Source: Zhengitettix transpicula (lineage: Eukaryota; Arthropoda; Insecta; Orthoptera; Tetrigidae). Taken from it: a stretch of DNA of 64,000 nt. Below the pieces are notes generated by a model that was not told the origin of the DNA, did no database searches, and saw only the letters and a program-made list of their open reading frames with translations. Position 1 is the stretch's first letter. The number at the start of each line of letters is the position of its first letter. Positions 13,461 to 26,210 of this stretch are shown piece after piece. The DNA lies in the NCBI GenBank assembly GCA_037074705.1, contig CM073596.1:51550001-51614000 (forward strand), written 5' to 3'. A program made the translations under genes and the position numbers.

Positions 13461-15297
13461 CTATCTACCTCAATCTATCTATCTACCTCAATCTATCTAT
13501 CTACCTCAATCTATCTATCTACCTCAATCTATCTATCTACCTCAATCTATCTATCTACCTCAATCTATCTATCTACCTCAATCTATCTATCTACCTCAAT
13601 CTATCTATCTACCTCAATCTATCTATCTACCTCAATCTATCTATCTACCTCAATCTATCTATCTACCTCAATCTATCTATCTACCTCAATCTATCTATCT
13701 ACCTCAATCTATCTATCTACCTCAATCTATCTATCTACCTCAATCTATCTATCTACCTCAATCTATCTATCTACCTCAATCTATCTATCTACCTCAATCT
13801 ATCTATCTACCTCAATCTATCTATCTACCTCAATCTATCTATCTACCTCAATCTATCTATCTACCTCAATCTATCTATCTACCTCAATCTATCTATCTAC
13901 CTCAATCTATCTATCTACCTCAATCTATCTATCTACCTCAATCTATCTATCTACCTCAATCTATCTATCTACCTCAATCTATCTATCTACCTCAATCTAT
14001 CTATCTACCTCAATCTATCTATCTACCTCAATCTATCTATCTACCTCAATCTATCTATCTACCTCAATCTATCTATCTACCTCAATCTATCTATCTACCT
14101 CAATCTATCTATCTACCTCAATCTATCTATCTACCTCAATCTATCTATCTACCTCAATCTATCTATCTACCTCAATCTATCTATCTACCTCAATCTATCT
14201 ATCTACCTCAATCTATCTATCTACCTACATCTATCTATCTACCTACATCTATCTATCTACCTACATCTATCTATCTACCTACATCTATCTATCTACCTAC
14301 ATCTATCTATCTACCTACATCTATCTGTCTACCTACCTCTATCTGTCTACCTACCTCTATCTGTCTACCTACCTCTATCTGTCTACCTACCTCTATCTGT
14401 CTACCTACCTCTATCTGTCTACCTACCTCTATCTGTCTACCTACCTCTATCTGTCTACCTACCTCTATCTGTCTACCTACCTCTATCTGTCTACCTACCT
14501 CTATCTGTCTACCTACCTCTATCTGTCTACCTACCTCTATCTGTCTACCTACCTCTATCTGTCTACCTACCTCTATCTGTCTACCTACCTCTATCTGTCT
14601 ATCTACCTCTATCTGTCTATCTACCTCTATCTGTCTATCTACCTCTATCTGTCTATCTACCTCTATCTGTCTATCTACCTCTATCTGTCTATCTACCTCT
14701 ATCTGTCTATCTACCTCTATCTGTCTATCTACCTCTATCTGTCTATCTACCTCTATCTGTCTATCTACCTCTATCTGTCTATCTACCTCTATCTGTCTAT
14801 CTACCTCTATCTGTCTATCTACCTCTATCTGTCTATCTACCTCTATCTGTCTATCTACCTCTATCTGTCTATCTACCTCTGTCTATCTACCTCTGTCTAT
14901 CTACCTCTGTCTATCTACCTCTGTCTATCTACCTCTGTCTATCTACCTCTGTCTATCTACCTCTGTCTATCTACCTCTGTCTATCTACCTCTGTCTATCT
15001 ACCTCTGTCTATCTACCTCTGTCTATCTACCTCTGTCTATCTACCTCTGTCTATCTACCTCTGTCTATCTACCTCTGTCTATCTACCTCTGTCTATCTAC
15101 CTCTGTCTATCTACCTCTGTCTATCTACCTCTGTCTATCTACCTCTGTCTATCTACCTCTGTCTATCTACCTCTGTCTATCTACCTCTGTCTATCTACCT
15201 CTGTCTATCTACCTCTGTCTATCTACCTCTATCTATCTACCTCTATCTATCTACCTCTATCTATCTACCTCTATCTATCTTCCTCTATCTATCTACC

Positions 15298-15388
<91 letters not shown>

Positions 15389-15408
15389 GTCTGTGTGTGT
15401 GTGTGTGT
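13461..15408. repeat. ~1.95 kb pyrimidine-rich satellite in seven homogeneous blocks
   Basis: The array is derived from CTAT/CTAC words and changes unit abruptly between blocks. 13461-14220: ctacctcaatctatctat (18 bp, about 42 copies). 14221-14328: ctacctacatctatctat (6 copies). 14329-14598: ctacctacctctatctgt (15 copies). 14599-14868: ctatctacctctatctgt (15 copies). 14869-15218: ctatctacctctgt (14 bp, 25 copies). 15219-15300: ctatctacctctat (about 6 copies, one substituted). 15301-15390: ctctctctat (10 bp, 9 copies). A (TG)n tail follows to 15408. Copies within a block are almost perfect. The unit lacks stops, so two frames stay open for more than 600 codons; these are artefacts. The strand is almost pure C/T with A, so the complement is purine-rich. 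Confidence 0.98.
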
Positions 15409-15524
15409 ATGTAAAGTAAGCATTAAATTCCAAACCAAATTACAAATTTAGTAATCAGTGAAATGAATTACATTAAAGATAATTTAAATGAAGGTCTCTT
15501 AAAATATACAATTAACTTTTTAGA

Positions 15525-15600
15525 AAGAAACACAACGTTTCATCCCTGTTTTTCTGGGACCTCATCAGATGTAAAAAAAATCAATCTAAAATGATGAAAA
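15525..15600 (-). ncRNA. Hammerhead ribozyme-like motif (both core boxes intact)
   Basis: On the minus strand the order is CTGATGA (15568-15562), a hairpin ggtcccagaaaaacagggat, then GAAAC (15541-15537) and GTTGTG. The hairpin can pair G-U, U-A and three G-C pairs as helix II. After GAAA, the A-C...G-U pairing around a GUUGU loop could form the two-base-pair helix III seen in type I hammerheads of Penelope-like elements and schistosome satellites. Helix I is not convincing by eye. The motif lies about 120 bp from the satellite end. Activity is not shown. Confidence 0.6.
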
Positions 15601-17351
15601 ATAAATAATGTAAATGTAATGAAATATTGAATAAAATAAATTTTAAATTTAAAAATTAAATACAAATTTGAAAATCATTGGAGTGTCACACTTAAAAGAC
15701 GGTAATTTCAAAATTACTTGAATTTATCTCATTTAATACTTAAGTCTGAAATTTTTTTAAAAAAAATTAATCTTACATTTTGCAGATTATTATTATTTCA
15801 TTACATTTTATATTATTTTACAACACATGTAGTGGTACCACAACCTAAAAAAATTAGGAATGATATGTTGGGTAATTTACTAAAATGTTCATTGTAACGT
15901 TTATATTATTAAAAGTAATATTCAGTACAATTTATTTAATATAATTGTTTCAGACTCATCATGTTATCTATATGTCGGATAATGCTTTAGTTTTGTTCTT
16001 TTTAAATAGTTATCATGAAAATACCAGTAGTCTTCTTTTATTGGTAATTTATATTATAAATTTAATTTAGTTAATAATAAGAACAACAATGTAAAATTTT
16101 ATATTAAACCTGTAATTACAGGTGAATATGAGATCTACGGCAAATGCTTTTATTTTATTCAACGAAGCCTGGGACGAGCAAAACAAACATGAATATTTAA
16201 ATGGAAGGTCGGGGTAAAGTATGATTTTGAATTATTTTGGAAAATATCGTTAAAAAAAATTGAGTGTACTAGTAGTGCAGTGACGAAGAAATGTTTCGTT
16301 TTTTTTTTGCAACAAAACCAACTCCACGCGAGCAAGTAGTTTTGAAGTGAATCGGCGTTTGCGATGATGGCAACGAGTAAGTGCGTCATTGTAAGTGAAG
16401 CGCCAAGGCCAACGTCGAGTCTCGCTCATTGAATATGAAAGGAGAGGGGGGGGGGGGAAATGAGAAGTAGGAACGGCTGTACTTCCGAGAATAAGACAAT
16501 GACAATTCTCTTACGAGACGCCGACATGTTGTGGCAGTAACGTTAATTATAAACTAAACGAGCTGCGAGCCCAGGGGATATAATTCTTCAGCTAGAAACG
16601 AAACAAGAAAAAAATATTTGCAGACAGGATGAAATAGAGCTGCTTGTCAGCAAAAGTGCAGCTGGAACCTGCGGAGTAGACTGAGAGGACAGGAAGTGAT
16701 ATACACCTTCCGCCCTGTCCACGGGGGAGAAATTACCCACATACTCACTCTCAATCACATACTTTCACCTTATTGTTCCTTTAGCGCCATTAAAAAGTAG
16801 CCACTATATATCCCACTGGAATTTACTCAGAAAAGTACCTTTTTTAAATAAAAATAATTGAAAATGATCAAACCAAGATCCTGTGGGATTTGTCGTTTCC
16901 GGGAGACAGTCAGCTGATAGGAAGAGAATACGAAAAAAATTCACTCGGCACGAAGATCAAAATTTGAAGGATCTAGGAAAAAAATGGCCACAGCAATCTC
17001 TATTACTGTTAGCGCTCTTGTAGTAACGCCATCTAGTCTTAAAAAATCATGGATGGTGTGAATGGTCAAATTTTAACAGTTATCCGACAACAATAAGCAT
17101 GATTTTCGACGAAATCATTGCCTATTGGAACTGTACCCTAAAAAGGATTCACCAATCAATGATCATACGAATGATAACATTACTAATGTTAATTATTGTA
17201 TCTGGCCTCACGTTACATTAAAGACCGTTTTCTTGAGGGGCGTGTGGTAGCAGTATTAACATAAACTGAATGGTTATGGGAAGAGTTCCAAACCCACCAG
17301 CCACCTTTATTGGCTGAAATCAGTGCGAAAAAGATGCGAGGTGTCCTTCAC
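15601..17351. other. Unassigned AT-rich DNA
   Basis: No gene recognised. A G-run of about 11 bases lies near 16446-16456. The 16380-17050 stretch has more CpG and GC than its flanks but no motif. The short open frame 16159-16389(-) matches nothing I know. Confidence 0.4.
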
Positions 17352-17370
17352 CAGCAGCAGCAGCAGCAGC
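17352..17370 (+). repeat. (CAG)6 microsatellite
   Basis: Six CAG units in a GC-richer patch (17290-17660). The patch has overlapping open frames on both strands (17307-17618 minus, 17496-17804 plus), none of which resembles a known protein. Confidence 0.9.
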
Positions 17371-18039
17371 AAACGCGGACGACGGCAGTAATATCGATAG
17401 CAGTAAACTTTTATCGCTTGATTACTTTGAATCGAGTCCCCATTTGCTGTGAGACAATGACTCGTGGAAATGAGTATTGCGACTTTTGAGCGTCGTTGTC
17501 GGCGGTTGCGAAGGCTTCGGCACGTCCGTCCTTGTCGTCCTCGGGGCAATTCTGCGGAACGGCCAATTGTAAATTGGCAAGTGGAGTGTCGCGTAGAGCC
17601 TTTCCATTGCGAGGACAATGCATATTAATGAAGAACCGCCACACGCTCTTACTTGCATTAAATCAAGCCACTAAAACCCAGATACATGCGCGCACCATTC
17701 AACGTATTGTAATTTACAACACCTGGAGGAAAATTATCCTAAATAAACTATATTTTACCCAAGAAAAAAATCACTTTACGTTTTGCAAACTGTTTCAAAA
17801 ATAATCTTTAGTCCGTATTGTGTATTATGGGTGTACATAATTTTGGTAATCAACTCCCCAATTTAAATTTTAAAATAAGCACCCACAAAGAGTCGCTAAT
17901 GACCTGAGATGTCGATGCGACTGTAAATAAATCAATAGAATAATTTAAAATTATTTTACTTATGTTATGTATTTAAGTATAATATTTTTTCTTAGGTTTT
18001 ATAATTTATTCATTAGATAATTACAATATTTGTTATTAA
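17371..18039. other. Unassigned DNA; GC-richer first half, AT-rich second half
   Basis: 17430-17640 holds short open frames on both strands with little AT bias but no known motif. 17800-18039 is AT-rich. Confidence 0.4.
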
Positions 18040-18213
18040 CTATTCCTAACATATTATTTTCTATTACTTGCATTATTTATTTTCCATTACTTGCATTATT
18101 TATTTTCCATTACTTAGGTTATTTATTTTCCATTACTTAGGTTATTTATTTTCCATTACTTCGATTATTTATTTATTTATTTAACGTAGATTATTTCTTT
18201 CCAATATCTAAGA

Positions 18214-18253
<40 letters not shown>

Positions 18254-18789
18254 TATTCCTCAGATTATTATTACACATTCCTTAGACCATTATCAATTCC
18301 CTAGATTAATTTATATTGCCTACATTATTTTACTCCCTAAATTATGTTTAATTCCCTAGATTTTTTTATTTGCTATTCATTAATTGATTGTATTCATTGA
18401 TTATTTTCCTTACCCTAGGTTACTATCCATCCCCTAGATTATCTACCAAGCATTAGACTATTTTATTTTGCATTAGACTATTTTATTTTGCATTAGATTA
18501 TTTTATTTTGCATTTCTAAGATTTATTTTCTATTTTTCTATTTTCTTTGTTATTCACTAGATTTTATTTTTTATTTCCTAGATTAGTTTATTTCCTAATC
18601 CCTATATTCTATTCTATTGACTAGATTAATTTATTTTCCATTTATCACATTATTTGTTATTACCTAGATTAAATTTTATTACCTATATTCGATTTTATAT
18701 CACCTACACTATTTTGTTTTATATTACCTAGAAAATTTAATTTTTAATTACTTATATTATTTTATTTCTTATAAACCTAGTAAATAAAA
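18040..18789. repeat. Degenerate AT-rich tandem repeats with (AT)17
   Basis: 18055-18175 holds about five ~25-bp units built on 'ttattttccattactt'. A run of about 17 AT dinucleotides fills 18218-18251. From there to 18789 the sequence repeats loose variants of 'cctagatta(t)tttta' every 20-40 bp, with a few exact repeats of 'ttttgcattaga' near 18460-18510. This looks like an old satellite decayed beyond clean unit boundaries. Confidence 0.75.
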
Positions 18790-20904
18790 CTGCTTAACGC
18801 GTAAATAATAAATTCACGCTTTTAATTATTGAAGCGCCAATATAAATTGACTAGGTACAGAAATTTCTCAAATATTCTTATTTGTGAACAAATTCCGAAA
18901 TTTAACCATACTTTTTACCTTGAGAAACGTTCTCTTAATTTAAAATGATAATAGATTAATGAATGGAAATATGATGTATAATCTATTTTTTAAGTATTAT
19001 TCAAACGTAAAATAATTTTCGATCAAGAAATAGACGTTTTTTTATTTATTTAGAAAGCGGACAAGTTATTTCCAATTAAATTTAATTTCATAGGGAATTG
19101 TGGGCTTTCTACTTTATCCGAAATACTAACATCTGTAGCATCTGAAGATAGCAACGTAAAAAAATGGCCGTTGTTCTGGTAAAATGAAAATAATCAGGCC
19201 TTTCTTCTTTAAGGAGAAAACTGGTAGCAGAAGGAGATTAAATAAATAAAATTCTTGTGGAATGTGGAAAAGTAATAGTACTTGGAGTTAAAATTCGTGA
19301 AATTATAATTTTAAAAAAATTCTCTTAGAAAGTGGGGTCTAAATAGTGACCCTGTGGAACTCTAGCATCCAATAAGAACTATATCTGATATGAGAATTTT
19401 TTTAAAAAAATTCTGCAATGTGAAAAAGGAATAGTCATTGGTATTCGATTTCATGAATTTTGGATTAAAAATGTGTATCTTAGAAATAAAAGTTGAGTCT
19501 AAACAGGAACTTTGTGAAACTCCAGAGGACTTGATTTAATAAAGAACGTACTTCCGTCTACTACAGTCAAATTCCCGCGATTTTTCCCTCCATTTGCAAG
19601 AGAGGAACGACTACGAATGATGATAAATAAGGGAAAAAACCCGACGGAACTCGGGATCCAGTAGAAAACCGGACGTGCCGTTTTAAGCACCTGGGAGAAG
19701 AGACTGTGTTACGCTGATTTAGTGACGACAGGAGGAATGGGAGTTGAGGAGAGTATTGGGCGGAGGAAGAATAAAAAAAGGAAAGACTGAAACCTTGCTA
19801 AGCTATATTGCGTTTCGCTGTTTGGCTGAAGGTCCTATTTCACCTTTTTTCTAAGAAGTCTCGAGCTGTCGCCGCATTCTCACACACGGCTTCCTTTTTA
19901 AAGTGACTGATTTGCATATTTCCCACAAACATACACACGACGACCATCCGGGCGAAACGACGAACAAGGCCCCCACAGCTATCAAAGCCGAACAGGAAAT
20001 TTTATTGCCGTTATTTACAGTGAGAATCAGTGAAAATCATTAGAAACATGATTGGGTCACGGTAAACCTGCAAAAAGTAACGGAAACTCTTTCTGTTTCC
20101 ATTTCGCTTATTAATGAAGCCGAAAAGGTGGCAGTGCCGGAGAAAAATTACGTGCAAACTCAGGGAGAAATCGTTGTGCTGCTGGTGGTGGTGGAGTCGT
20201 TAACGAGCACAACACCTCAAACCCCCCTCTAACACACACAGTGCGTGACGCCGTTAACTCTCGCTCTCACAGGAAGGAAGAATGGTGGAGGAGGTAAGGT
20301 ATACGGCCGAAGGAAGAAGTGCAGCGAGCGATCGTTACGATAATGCCTCCCTCAGAGCCACGAATATTTCACGAAGCAATTCCTGCTTCCCACCCTGCCT
20401 TGGGCCGCGGCTAAGGCGAGGGCGAACTCTGTTTATAACGACACAGTCTGACATAACACTCTACCTTACATCACTAAGAGGCGAAACCCACCTCCTCTCA
20501 GGGAGGGAAAAAAATCAACCAGATAGCCGTCGCTTACCAACATCGCTTAACACAAACCATTTATTTCAAGAAATATCGCCAAACGCTTATATAAATGCGT
20601 TATACTCCGATTAAAATGAACCTTGGCTGTCATTTTACCCCTCAGAAGGGGTTTGGCCGTGACTCCACAAATCAGAAAGACAGGTGGGACAACTAGCAGT
20701 TGACGAACAATCGCGGCGTTTCCAGTGAGTCCATCTACGACCTTGTGTATCTCGGAATCATCCCAGAGGACCATCTACGTTCAACCGCACTAATTAATTT
20801 TATTTTAATTGAATTAATGGCAATTGTAAATCACAAATAATTTTTTATTTATCAAATAGATTAGCAACACAGCCAAAAAGACGAAAAAAATCTCTAAATT
20901 AAAT
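18790..20904. other. Unassigned DNA with a GC-richer central part
   Basis: AT-rich to about 19500, then GC-richer to about 20780. The latter holds open frames at 19499-19690(-), 20282-20614(+) and 20547-20774(-). The 110-codon plus frame is among the longer non-repeat frames in the window and starts at an ATG (MVEEVRYTAEGRSAAS), but no domain is recognisable. This could be decayed coding or regulatory DNA. Confidence 0.4.
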
Positions 20905-21240
20905 ATATAATCATTTCGTAATGGTCTTCTTCAGCTAATTAGGTAATATATTGTTTCCAATATATGAACATATACTAAATTGGAAGAAATATTAATTTAG
21001 AGCCATGTTTCCGAAATATTTTAATATTTCTTCTAATTTAGCATGTGTCTTTATTTATTCAAAACAGTATTTTTTTCCGATTCTCAGAAAACTCGAAAAA
21101 TTGCGGTCGAAACGTTGTGTTGAAAATTTTTTTTGTATAAATAAATATTTATATAATGATTAAGAAATATAGCCAATTCAGGCAAGAAGGTAATATAAAT
21201 TTATTTTCAATCAGACGTAATTTTTTTCATTTTAAATAAT
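20905..21240. repeat. Palindromic element with facing hammerhead-like relics
   Basis: The left end on the minus strand reads CTGAAGA, a short hairpin region, then GAAAT (20934-20912). The right end on the plus strand carries a degenerate core ending in GGTCGAAACGTTGTG (21105-21119). Between them is a second inverted repeat of about 27 bp (near 20968-20997 and 21022-21048). After the right core come 'taatataaat' and 36 nt (21201-21236) identical to 36297-36332. The shared tail and the shared end motif make this a relative of the 36.1 kb element. Both hammerhead cores are mutated. Confidence 0.5.
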
Positions 21241-23190
21241 TATATAATTATATTTCGACTGATTTTACTAATAAAAGGGTTGGAACAACTGCGACTAATC
21301 AGGAATATTAGCGTGGATAAATCTGTTAAAATATAGGAAATATTTATTTAGCAATGCTATTTGAAGCACCTGAAAAAAGCTGCAAGGTAACTTCCAGTAG
21401 TATTTATTTTATCACTTAATTTTTGCCCGTTATTTATCTTATTAATATTTTGCTATACACGCCATATTAGAAACTTTTATCCTTAAGCCAAGCTGTGAAT
21501 TTCGGTGAAAGTTATGAAGTACGATGGAAAAAGTAAAATGTTAAGACGTAAACATGCAGACTTGAATGAATTGTAATATTAATTTTTTTTCTAAATCAGT
21601 CAGGTAAAAAGAAATCACCCTAATTAACAGAAAGGAAAGTAGTTAAAGTGGTAAATACGTAGAAAATAATTTTTTGACTCGAGAAAGGGGAGAAATTGAT
21701 AAGGGATACAAAGAACAGAAAGTTGTTATTAGTACATAGAAACTACTATAAAAATTATCAGGAATATAAAGTTAAACAGCTGAACTGGCAAACGAAGGCT
21801 CTGACTCAAAAGTGGAGCCGAATCCGTAAACCCTCGTATGTGCAGTGGATTGGGATGATAATTAAGAATTAATCATACAGTAACGGAGCAGGATGGATGC
21901 CAAACCCTCATCAAAGAACCTCAATGCCGTATGGCCCCGGACTACGCTGATGAAGGTAAGTGGTTATTCCCCCCGCCTTTTTTTCCCTCCCCTTGGCGTT
22001 GTTGTTCACCGATTTGTCGTCGAATCCAATAACAATACGTGGTAGTTATGGCGACTAATTTCTTTGGCGTTGTGAGCGCGGAGGACATTGCAGAGGTAAT
22101 GGCCGTCTGGAGCCCGCCCTTAAGGGACTATTGTCTGCTAATCACCTCTCTCACTCTTCAGATGGTTCGTTGCGCAATGCAACTACAACAAAAGCACGAG
22201 CACACGTAGACAATCCTCAATGGCATCGGGGGTCTTTTATGTTCTAATGAATCGTGAAAAAAAAAGGACAATCAATCTCCGCAACAAATTGTACGGACGT
22301 AATCAAGCTGTCGACCATTTTCTACACAACCAATCAGACCCTAAAATATTGGAAATATTTAAAAAATAATTAACATAAAATATTAAGTTTGGCAAGTGCC
22401 AGGAATTCTTCTTACTAAATAAAAGGTAGACAGTTTAAAGGTGGGGGTTATAGAAAATTAATTAATCGCCAATCGAGATAGATTAGAATTGAAGAAACAC
22501 TTAGAGGCAGGCAGTAGATAGTATTTTTTGTCAAAGAGGGGTAGAAAAATAGAAGAGATCTCAGAAAATATTTGTTAATAGATTTAGAAATCAGGAATTC
22601 GTAAGCAATTTTAAGGTACTCTGGATGAATTAATTTAATAAGCAGCAGTAATTTGGAGGAGCCGCGAATTAAAACTACCTGAAAGACTAGATGTAGAGCG
22701 ACTAATATAACGAACTGCAAATTTCATGACAGTCAGAACAATTTAATACTCGAAAATTTAATAAAATTTCATTTTGAAGAATTAAATTTTTTTGAAAAAT
22801 CGTTAAAATGAACGGATAAACGAATCATTTAAAAATTAGTAATACAGGATCCAAAATATTTTGCAGATATGAGAGTCAATTGTAGAAGATTCCGTAAAAT
22901 ATCACCCACCGCAATCCAAAAACCTGGATCATTCGATCATTGGCTATTTATGTAATTAGGTACAGAAATTAATTGTTTACCATATATGAATTTGCTTATT
23001 AATTGATTTAAAATTTTTAAAATTAATTAACATAATGCGATACGAGTATTAAAATTTCTTAAAAAATTTTAATTGACTTTTTCGTGATGACTGAATCAGA
23101 ACAGAGCTACATAAACATACATAGATTTAAAAATTCTCATTTATACAAATATATACTGAATTTATTTTGTTCACGTAACCTGTAATTATT
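21241..23190. other. Unassigned AT-rich DNA
   Basis: No gene recognised. 21940-22210 is GC-richer. The 90-codon minus frame at 22448-22720 is L/I/F-rich, as AT-rich random sequence tends to be. Confidence 0.4.
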
Positions 23191-23745
23191 TTGTCGATGT
23201 CGTGGGATTGTCGACACCTGCCAAGATGACAAAGTGTTGTGTCGTCCCGTGGTCTCCAACATACAACCAGCAGCCTTCATCCAGTTTCAAACACAGAGGA
23301 TTGTCCGCAGCGACTCCAAGATTACAAGTGCCTGTGAAATGCAACAATTTTGGCGAGCGTCAAGGTATTTATAATTATATATAAATATAAGAAATTGAAT
23401 GTCCGGAAGTTTGCCACATAAAAATTGGAAGAAACTGATTAAATTATTTATTTAAATATTTTCACTTACAAAACTGCATTCTGAAAAGCTGCGTCGATAA
23501 TTTTCAGGACCTGCGGATGTCCGTGGATTGATCTGGCAGTGATGATGTGGTGGTATTTCAATGGCAATCTCCAAAAAGAAATTGTCTGCTTGCCTCCGGG
23601 GAAACTCTCCGACTGCCAATTCTTATCTGTGAACAGCCATTTTCAACTGTACCTGGTCATTAAAGCCACGGAACTTCCAAAAGGACCACAAAACGACTAC
23701 CTAAGACGCTACTGTACACGGTTCCTCCAAAAATACAAATAACTC
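23191..23745 (+). other. Two GC-richer open segments with intron-like signals between them
   Basis: Open segments at about 23202-23364 and 23510-23742 flank AT-rich sequence. That sequence begins 'caag|gtattt' and ends 'ataattttcag|gacc', as an insect intron might. The first segment has an internal ATG (MTKCCVVPWSP...). Joining the first frame across these sites meets a stop near 23541, while the second segment has its own ATG frame (MMMWWYFNGNLQKEIV...). No family was recognised. It may be pieces of a host gene, a pseudogene or chance. Confidence 0.2.
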
Positions 23746-24423
23746 ATTGTGTGTTCGCATTAATTCAATTCCTGCCAACTTCCTTACGTCTATATACGTA
23801 CATATAAAATATTTATAAAGAGTTCTATGACTTCGTCGCTGCTGTTATGATCTATTAGTCCCAAAATTTGTGTGTCGACTTCTTTTATTCCCATGTTTTA
23901 AAAGTAATTTAGTATATTGATCCCATAATCGAATTAATACTATGATTTAACATAATGGTACTGATATTCATAGAACGAAATAATTTATCAAATAAAACAA
24001 TTCCTTCACTAGAATTTTGGTAAGTAAATACTGTGGAATTTTTTCGGGGGAAGGAAATGAGTTAAGCCACTCCGTTGCGGTTGCGAGTAGAAATGAAGAT
24101 GTCGTGGCCACAGGAAATTCCGATGTGACGAATGGCCAACACGGATAACAATGGCTTCCATGCGGTGGTAAGAGAGGGGTAGGGGGTGGAGGCGTCCTTC
24201 CAATCGTCGGAAATGTTTCCGCGAAATATGGCTGCGTGAGGGAATTTTTTTTTTTACATCTCACCACAGTCGCAAGGCACAAAGGCTCGCGCGGTTTCCA
24301 CACTTCTATCGCGTCCCATTGTTTCTCTGATTCATACTAATTGCTTCGGCAGACCTACACCGTTGTTCGGCCTCTTTTTTTTTTGCCGCTCCAAACTTAT
24401 CCCTACAATTTCGAGTTTTTTAT

Positions 24424-24454
<31 letters not shown>

Positions 24455-25223
24455 CATTTGTGGATTCCGAATGAGCCCACGCAAAGAAGATTCGAGTGGA
24501 AGGAAAAATTGTCGCCAAAGGTTCGCTAGGAAATTATCTGTGAGGATACCTGGAGAAGTTAAACTACTGTTCTACAATCCTCGACAAAGGATTCCCACCG
24601 GCGACTGGCAAAAAAAAGGGAGGAAGTTAATCTGAGTTCTACTGAAACCACACGCCACAACTGTTTCGTTTTGATATTTGTTGACCATGGAGAGGTAATA
24701 TTGTTATTCCATTGTCAGAGTGTCAGTGAGTAAGAAAGTTACTGTTTCACTAAAAAGAAAAGCAATTTATTTGATTTCCAAAACCTGGATGTACACCACT
24801 TCTGGTCCATTATTACTTCGCTAAATAAACGTGCCTGGTTTACCTGTCTTGTTGTCCAGATCTCTTTCTTTTATGTATCTATCTTTTCTCGTTAAATTTT
24901 TTTTCTTGTACATAAAATATTTTCCCTTTATTTTATTTTCCGTCCTTACTCTGATTCAAACTAAACGGACCCCTTTCAACGAAACGAACCAATTTCAACG
25001 AAACGAAACGAAACACTTTCAACAAACTACTAGACGAAACTAAACAAGAAGCGTTCAAAAAAACGAAACAAAATACTAGACGAAACTAAACAAAACAATT
25101 TCAACAAAACAAAAAATCCACTTTCAACGAAACAACAGACTTTAAACAAAATAAACTACGAATTACTTCAATCAGTTCATAAGAATTGTTAATTCCAAAA
25201 TTTACTCCTAATAATTAATTATA
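23746..25223. other. Unassigned DNA with a (TG)n(AG)n microsatellite and a degenerate 'cgaaac' repeat
   Basis: A compound (TG)n(AG)n microsatellite lies at about 24424-24454. 24960-25145 carries loose repeats of 'caacgaaacgaaac' and 'actagacgaaactaaacaa'. Open frames near 23968-24303(-) and 24363-24635(+) match nothing I know. Confidence 0.5.
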
Positions 25224-25932
25224 TTACGTGTATAAATTACGTGTATAAATTACGTGTATAAATTACGTGTATAAATTACGTGTATAAATTACGTGTATAA
25301 ATTACGTGTATAAATTACGTGTATAAATTACGTGTATAAATTACGTGTATAAATTACGTGTATAAATTACGTGTATAAATTACGTGTATAAATTACGTGT
25401 ATAAATTACGTGTATAAATTACGTGTATAAATTACGTGTATAAACTACGTGTATAAACTACGTGTATAAACTACGTGTATAAACTACGTGTATAAACTAC
25501 GTGTATAAACTACGTGTATAAACTACGTGTATAAACTACGTGTATAAACTACGTGTATAAACTACGTGTATAAACTACGTGTATAAACTACGTGTATAAA
25601 CTACGTGTATAAACTACGTGTATAAACTACGTGTATAAACTACGTGTATAAACTACGTGTATAAACTACGTGTATAAACTACGTGTATAAACTACGTGTA
25701 TAAACTACGTGTATAAACTACGTGTATAAACTACGTGTATAAACTACGTGTATAAACTACGTGTATAAACTACGTGTATAAACTACGTGTATAAACTACG
25801 TATAAAAATTACGTATAAAAATTACGTATAAAAATTACATAAAAATTACATAAAAATTACATATAAAAATTAAGTATAAATTACATATAAAAATGACGTA
25901 TAAATTATGTATAAAATTACATATAAAAATTA
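25224..25932. repeat. 13-bp satellite in two blocks with a decayed edge
   Basis: 17 units of ttacgtgtataaa fill 25224-25444, then 27 units of ctacgtgtataaa fill 25445-25795. The blocks differ by one base (T to C) and switch once. From 25796 to about 25932 the array decays through shorter 'ttacgtataaaaa' and 'ttacataaaaa' forms. Each unit holds ACGT in the palindrome TACGTG/CACGTA context. Confidence 0.98.
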
Positions 25933-26210
25933 ATGCTTAAAATAATTTTTTTAAAAAAAGTGCTTCTAACAAATAGTATAAAAAGTATTTTTCTCGTAGA
26001 AAATAGAAAAACTGTAATTTTGGGTAAAATCTTCCAGTCAACAGTTTACCTGCTATCTGTGTACGTAGTGGTGTATTATTATCTTGAAGTCAAAAATATA
26101 CATTCCTTGTTTTTGACATTCGTAACTCTCAGGTTCATTTCCCCATAAAAGTCTAACTTTTATGTTTCAGTGGAAATATTAGCCATACAATTTTTTCTTC
26201 TCCCTTTCAG
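25933..26210. other. AT-rich spacer
   Basis: An open frame at 25933-26148 has AT-driven composition. A good polypyrimidine tract and tttcag end at 26210; see the next entry. Confidence 0.35.

Noticed and set aside
13407..15419. Two overlapping open frames of 654 and 670 codons with six-residue repeats
   Set aside because: They are read-through of a stop-free short-unit satellite. The repeat is near-perfect at DNA level, open in more than one frame, and the period changes by block.
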